Source: Allopusillimonas sp048270225 (lineage in GTDB: Bacteria; Pseudomonadota; Gammaproteobacteria; Burkholderiales; Burkholderiaceae_B). Taken from it: a stretch of DNA of 64,000 bases. Location: the NCBI GenBank assembly GCA_048270225.1, contig JBLWTG010000009.1:1-64000 (forward strand), given 5' to 3'. A program made the translations under genes and the position numbers. Positions 62,185 to 64,000 of the stretch are shown one piece after another. Positions within the stretch are counted from its first letter, which is position 1. Every line of letters begins with the position of its first letter. The notes beneath the pieces were generated by a model. The model ran no database searches and was not told the DNA's origin. It worked only from the letters and a program-made list of their open reading frames with translations.

Positions 62185-63468
62185 ATGGGATTCCTGACTG
62201 ACCTTAAGATCCGCACTCTCTCGCCCAGCGCCAAAGAACAGATGCTGAATGACGGCGATGGCCTCTACCTGCGCGTGCGCGCATCCAGCAAAAGTTGGCT
62301 CTATCGGTACAAATCCGGTACGAAGCAAATCAAGATCGGTCTAGGCGCCTACCCAACGATCACCCTTGCAATAGCACGTGAACTCACCAGAGAGGCGAAC
62401 ACTCTGCGCGCTCAAGGCATTGACCCGAAGGACGCTCGACGGGAGCAGCAAGAGCAAGCCAAAATCGCCAAGATGAATACTTTCGAGCTGATGGCGCGCG
62501 CCTGGCTCGAAAGTGCCAACAAGGATCGCGTCTGGTCTGCCGGCTACAAAAGCAAGGTCACTCGCCATCTGGAGATTCATGTATTCCCGTGGGTAGGTGA
62601 CAAAGCGATGGAGACTATCAGGCCTCCAGAAATCGTTCGATGCCTGCATCGCATCAAGGATCGCGGCAACCTAGAAACGGCACAGCGTGTCCGCGAGGCC
62701 GTCCAGCACGTCTATCAGTACGCTGTGGATACCGGCGTACTGGAACCGGCCCAGAATTTCGTCAGCAACCGTACCGGCGGCTTGCCAACACCTCGCGGCC
62801 GCCACTACGCCGCCATCACTGACCCGCAGCTACTAGGCCAGCTTTTGAGGGACATGCGCGCCTACTCCGGCAACTTCATTTCCGTTGCCGCCTTGCGCTT
62901 GGCCCCCCTGGTCTTCCAGCGGCCCGGCCAGCTGCGCCTGGCACATTGGGAAGATGTCGATCTCAAAAAGGGATTGTGGCGCTGCCCGCCAGAAAACATG
63001 AAGATGCGCGAATGGCAGAAACGCGATAGCCGCACCCCTGCGCATATCGTGCCCCTGTCGCGCCAGGCTCGGCGGATTCTGGAGGACCTGATGCCGATTA
63101 CCGGCCCCTCCGGCCCGGTGTTCCCCAACATGGCCAGGCGTTCCGACAAGTCACGCTATATCAGCGAAAACACGATCAACTCGGCTTTACGCACATTGGG
63201 GTACGACACCAAAGAACAGATCACAGGCCATGGCTTTCGGGCCACTGCACGCACGATGATCCGCGAGTATCTTGGCTGGGAGTCGGACGTCATCGAACGC
63301 CACCTGGCGCACGTGTCGAAGGAAGAACTGGGCGCTAGCTACGACCGCGCCACCTTCCTGGCTCAACGCAAGGTGATGGTGCAGCAATGGGCGGATTTTC
63401 TGGATGAACTGGAAGCCGGCAAGATGCCCAAGCTTGCGGAAAACGTCCTCTGGCTCAAGCAGGCGTAG
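62185..63468 (+). CDS. P4-type tyrosine integrase
   Basis: A 427-residue integrase with a DUF4102 N-terminal domain (TDLKIRTLSPSAKEQMLNDG, DGLYLRVRASSKSWLYRYKS), a SAM-like core-binding domain and the catalytic domain. RPGQLRLAHWEDVD, HGFRATARTMI and HLAHV carry the Arg/His residues, and Tyr in GASYDRATFL is the nucleophile. The frame is complete. It is unrelated in detail to the island integrase at 32541. Confidence 0.93.
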   Translation: MGFLTDLKIRTLSPSAKEQMLNDGDGLYLRVRASSKSWLYRYKSGTKQIKIGLGAYPTITLAIARELTREANTLRAQGIDPKDARREQQEQAKIAKMNTFELMARAWLESANKDRVWSAGYKSKVTRHLEIHVFPWVGDKAMETIRPPEIVRCLHRIKDRGNLETAQRVREAVQHVYQYAVDTGVLEPAQNFVSNRTGGLPTPRGRHYAAITDPQLLGQLLRDMRAYSGNFISVAALRLAPLVFQRPGQLRLAHWEDVDLKKGLWRCPPENMKMREWQKRDSRTPAHIVPLSRQARRILEDLMPITGPSGPVFPNMARRSDKSRYISENTINSALRTLGYDTKEQITGHGFRATARTMIREYLGWESDVIERHLAHVSKEELGASYDRATFLAQRKVMVQQWADFLDELEAGKMPKLAENVLWLKQA

Positions 63469-63522
63469 GCCCGCCTTGGCTTGCAATCCGTAGTCCTTCC
63501 ATCCCAGAAATGGTATATTTAC

Positions 63523-63891
63523 ATGAAGTCTTCCACCACAAAGCCGCTCTTCTGGCTTGGCAGTAGCAAGAAAGACCTGCTGGCCCTTCCCGTCGCTGTA
63601 CGAAAGTTTTTCGGCCATGCGCTTGATTTTGCCCAGCGGGGCGAATAGCACGAAGCGGCGAAAGTACTAAGGGGCTTTGGCAGTGCCGGCGTACTGGAAA
63701 TTGTTGAAGATGATACCGGCAGCACTTACCGAATCGTCTACACCGTGCGCTTCGCCGAGGCCGTCTTTGTGCTGCATGTCTTCCAGAAGAAAATCAAACG
63801 GGGGATTGAAGCACCCAAGCCAGACATGGACATCATCCATCAGCGTTTAAAGGCGGCTGCAATCGTTGCGCAGGAGTTGAGAAATGAATAA
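63523..63891 (+). pseudogene. RelE-type (Gp49-like) toxin with internal stop
   Basis: In one frame the sequence reads LFWLGSSKKDLLALPVAVRK, FFGHALDFAQRGE, TAG at 63646-63648, then HEAAKVLRGFGSAGVLEIVE, DDTGSTYRIVYTV and HVFQKKIKRGIEAPKPDMDI. It is homologous to the intact toxin at 13295-13657. The family normally has Lys (AAG) where the TAG stands, so a single A-to-T change killed the gene. The stop overlaps the antitoxin start. Confidence 0.85.
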
Positions 63892-64000
63892 ACGCATCAT
63901 TGAGGGCGTAGAAGTCGAGGCCAGCACCGGCAATGTGTTTGCCGACCTGGGCCTGCCCGACGCCGAAAAGCTTCAGATCAAATCAGGGCTGACTGTCGAG
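63884..64000 (+). CDS. HTH_37-type antitoxin (partial, cut by window edge)
   Basis: The first 39 residues, MNKRIIEGVEVEASTGNVFA, DLGLPDAEKLQIKSGLTVE, match the start of XRE-type antitoxins of the HTH_37 family (compare DNVLLDLGFDDAEELSAKAA in the pair at 12975). The start overlaps the toxin stop by 8 bases. Without a working toxin it would act only as a DNA-binding regulator. Confidence 0.8.
   Translation, partial: MNKRIIEGVEVEASTGNVFADLGLPDAEKLQIKSGLTVE

Larger units (their letters stand above)
62010..64000. mobile_element. Left end of a tRNA-Leu-inserted integrative element (partial)
   Basis: A P4-type integrase starts 176 bases after the tRNA-Leu 3' end and points into the element, followed by a RelE-type toxin-antitoxin pair. 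This is the standard arrangement for tRNA-inserted islands. The right end lies outside the window, so the repeat of the tRNA 3' end could not be checked. Confidence 0.75.

Noticed and set aside
1..64000. CRISPR array
   Set aside because: No series of short regularly spaced repeats was seen; the only long repeats are the three 204-bp att copies.

Overview
The window is high-GC chromosomal DNA from a betaproteobacterium, most likely of the Alcaligenaceae/Burkholderiales type. This rests on the gene content (Ffh, TrmB, AmpD, a Kbp-like BON-LysM protein, HtpG, CaiB, TRAP and MmgE/PrpD gene sets) and on codon use; the genus is not resolved. Dense operons with 4-base ATGA overlaps are the norm. Two tRNA genes are present (Gly-CCC at 2.4 kb, Leu-CAA at 61.9 kb).

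Left arm (1-10.8 kb): a hipBA toxin-antitoxin pair with a palindromic operator, then housekeeping genes: tRNA-Gly, trmB, proline iminopeptidase, a Kbp-like protein, ffh, a CcsA/YpjD-type membrane protein, a PP0621-type small protein and ampD. These are followed by an SDR/AraC divergent pair and an orphan barstar-like gene.

Island zone (10.8-33.9 kb): a stack of integrative elements inserted beside the htpG terminator. Three 204-bp direct repeats of equal length (11841-12044, 13766-13969, 33717-33920) each hold the 5' end of an integrase gene plus a 42-bp shared core. They delimit a left remnant (broken integrase with a HigBA-type pair), a 1.9-kb segment (IS630 relic, AAA ATPase, RelE/HTH pair) and a 20-kb island with an intact integrase. 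The island's left third is decayed: DUF2274, an OLD-type nuclease, a ParB-like protein, DUF932 and a DUF6988-like gene, with several frameshifts. Its right part is an intact eight-gene rightward operon (20.9-31.9 kb): AAA+ ATPase and subtilase (IetAS-like), a sigma-like protein, a small DNA-binding-like protein, an ImmA/IrrE-UvrD-FeS nuclease fusion, a tandem ubiquitin-like-E2 fusion, a JAMM-E1 fusion and a DUF6527 zinc protein. This is the most interesting part of the window and looks like a composite stress/anti-phage system built around ubiquitin-like chemistry.

Catabolic zone (34-61.7 kb): htpG, then a LacI-controlled sugar or polyol locus (Gfo/Idh/MocA dehydrogenase, TIM-barrel isomerase, DUF4432 epimerase-like protein, SDR, ABC sugar importer with a canonical LacI-family palindrome). 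This runs into CoA-ester genes (CaiB, a solute-binding-like protein without signal peptide, enoyl-CoA hydratase, a second LacI regulator, FAH-family hydrolase). A converging ten-gene operon on the minus strand encodes MaoC, TRAP transporter DctPQM, MmgE/PrpD, acyl-CoA dehydrogenase, CaiB, GntR, MFS and a CitE-like lyase. The enzyme set fits import, CoA activation, dehydrogenation, hydration and lyase cleavage of a small branched dicarboxylic acid; the substrate is inferred, not shown.

Right end (61.9-64 kb): a second integrative element begins at tRNA-Leu(CAA), with a P4-type integrase followed by a toxin gene interrupted by a stop codon and the start of its antitoxin gene, cut by the window edge.
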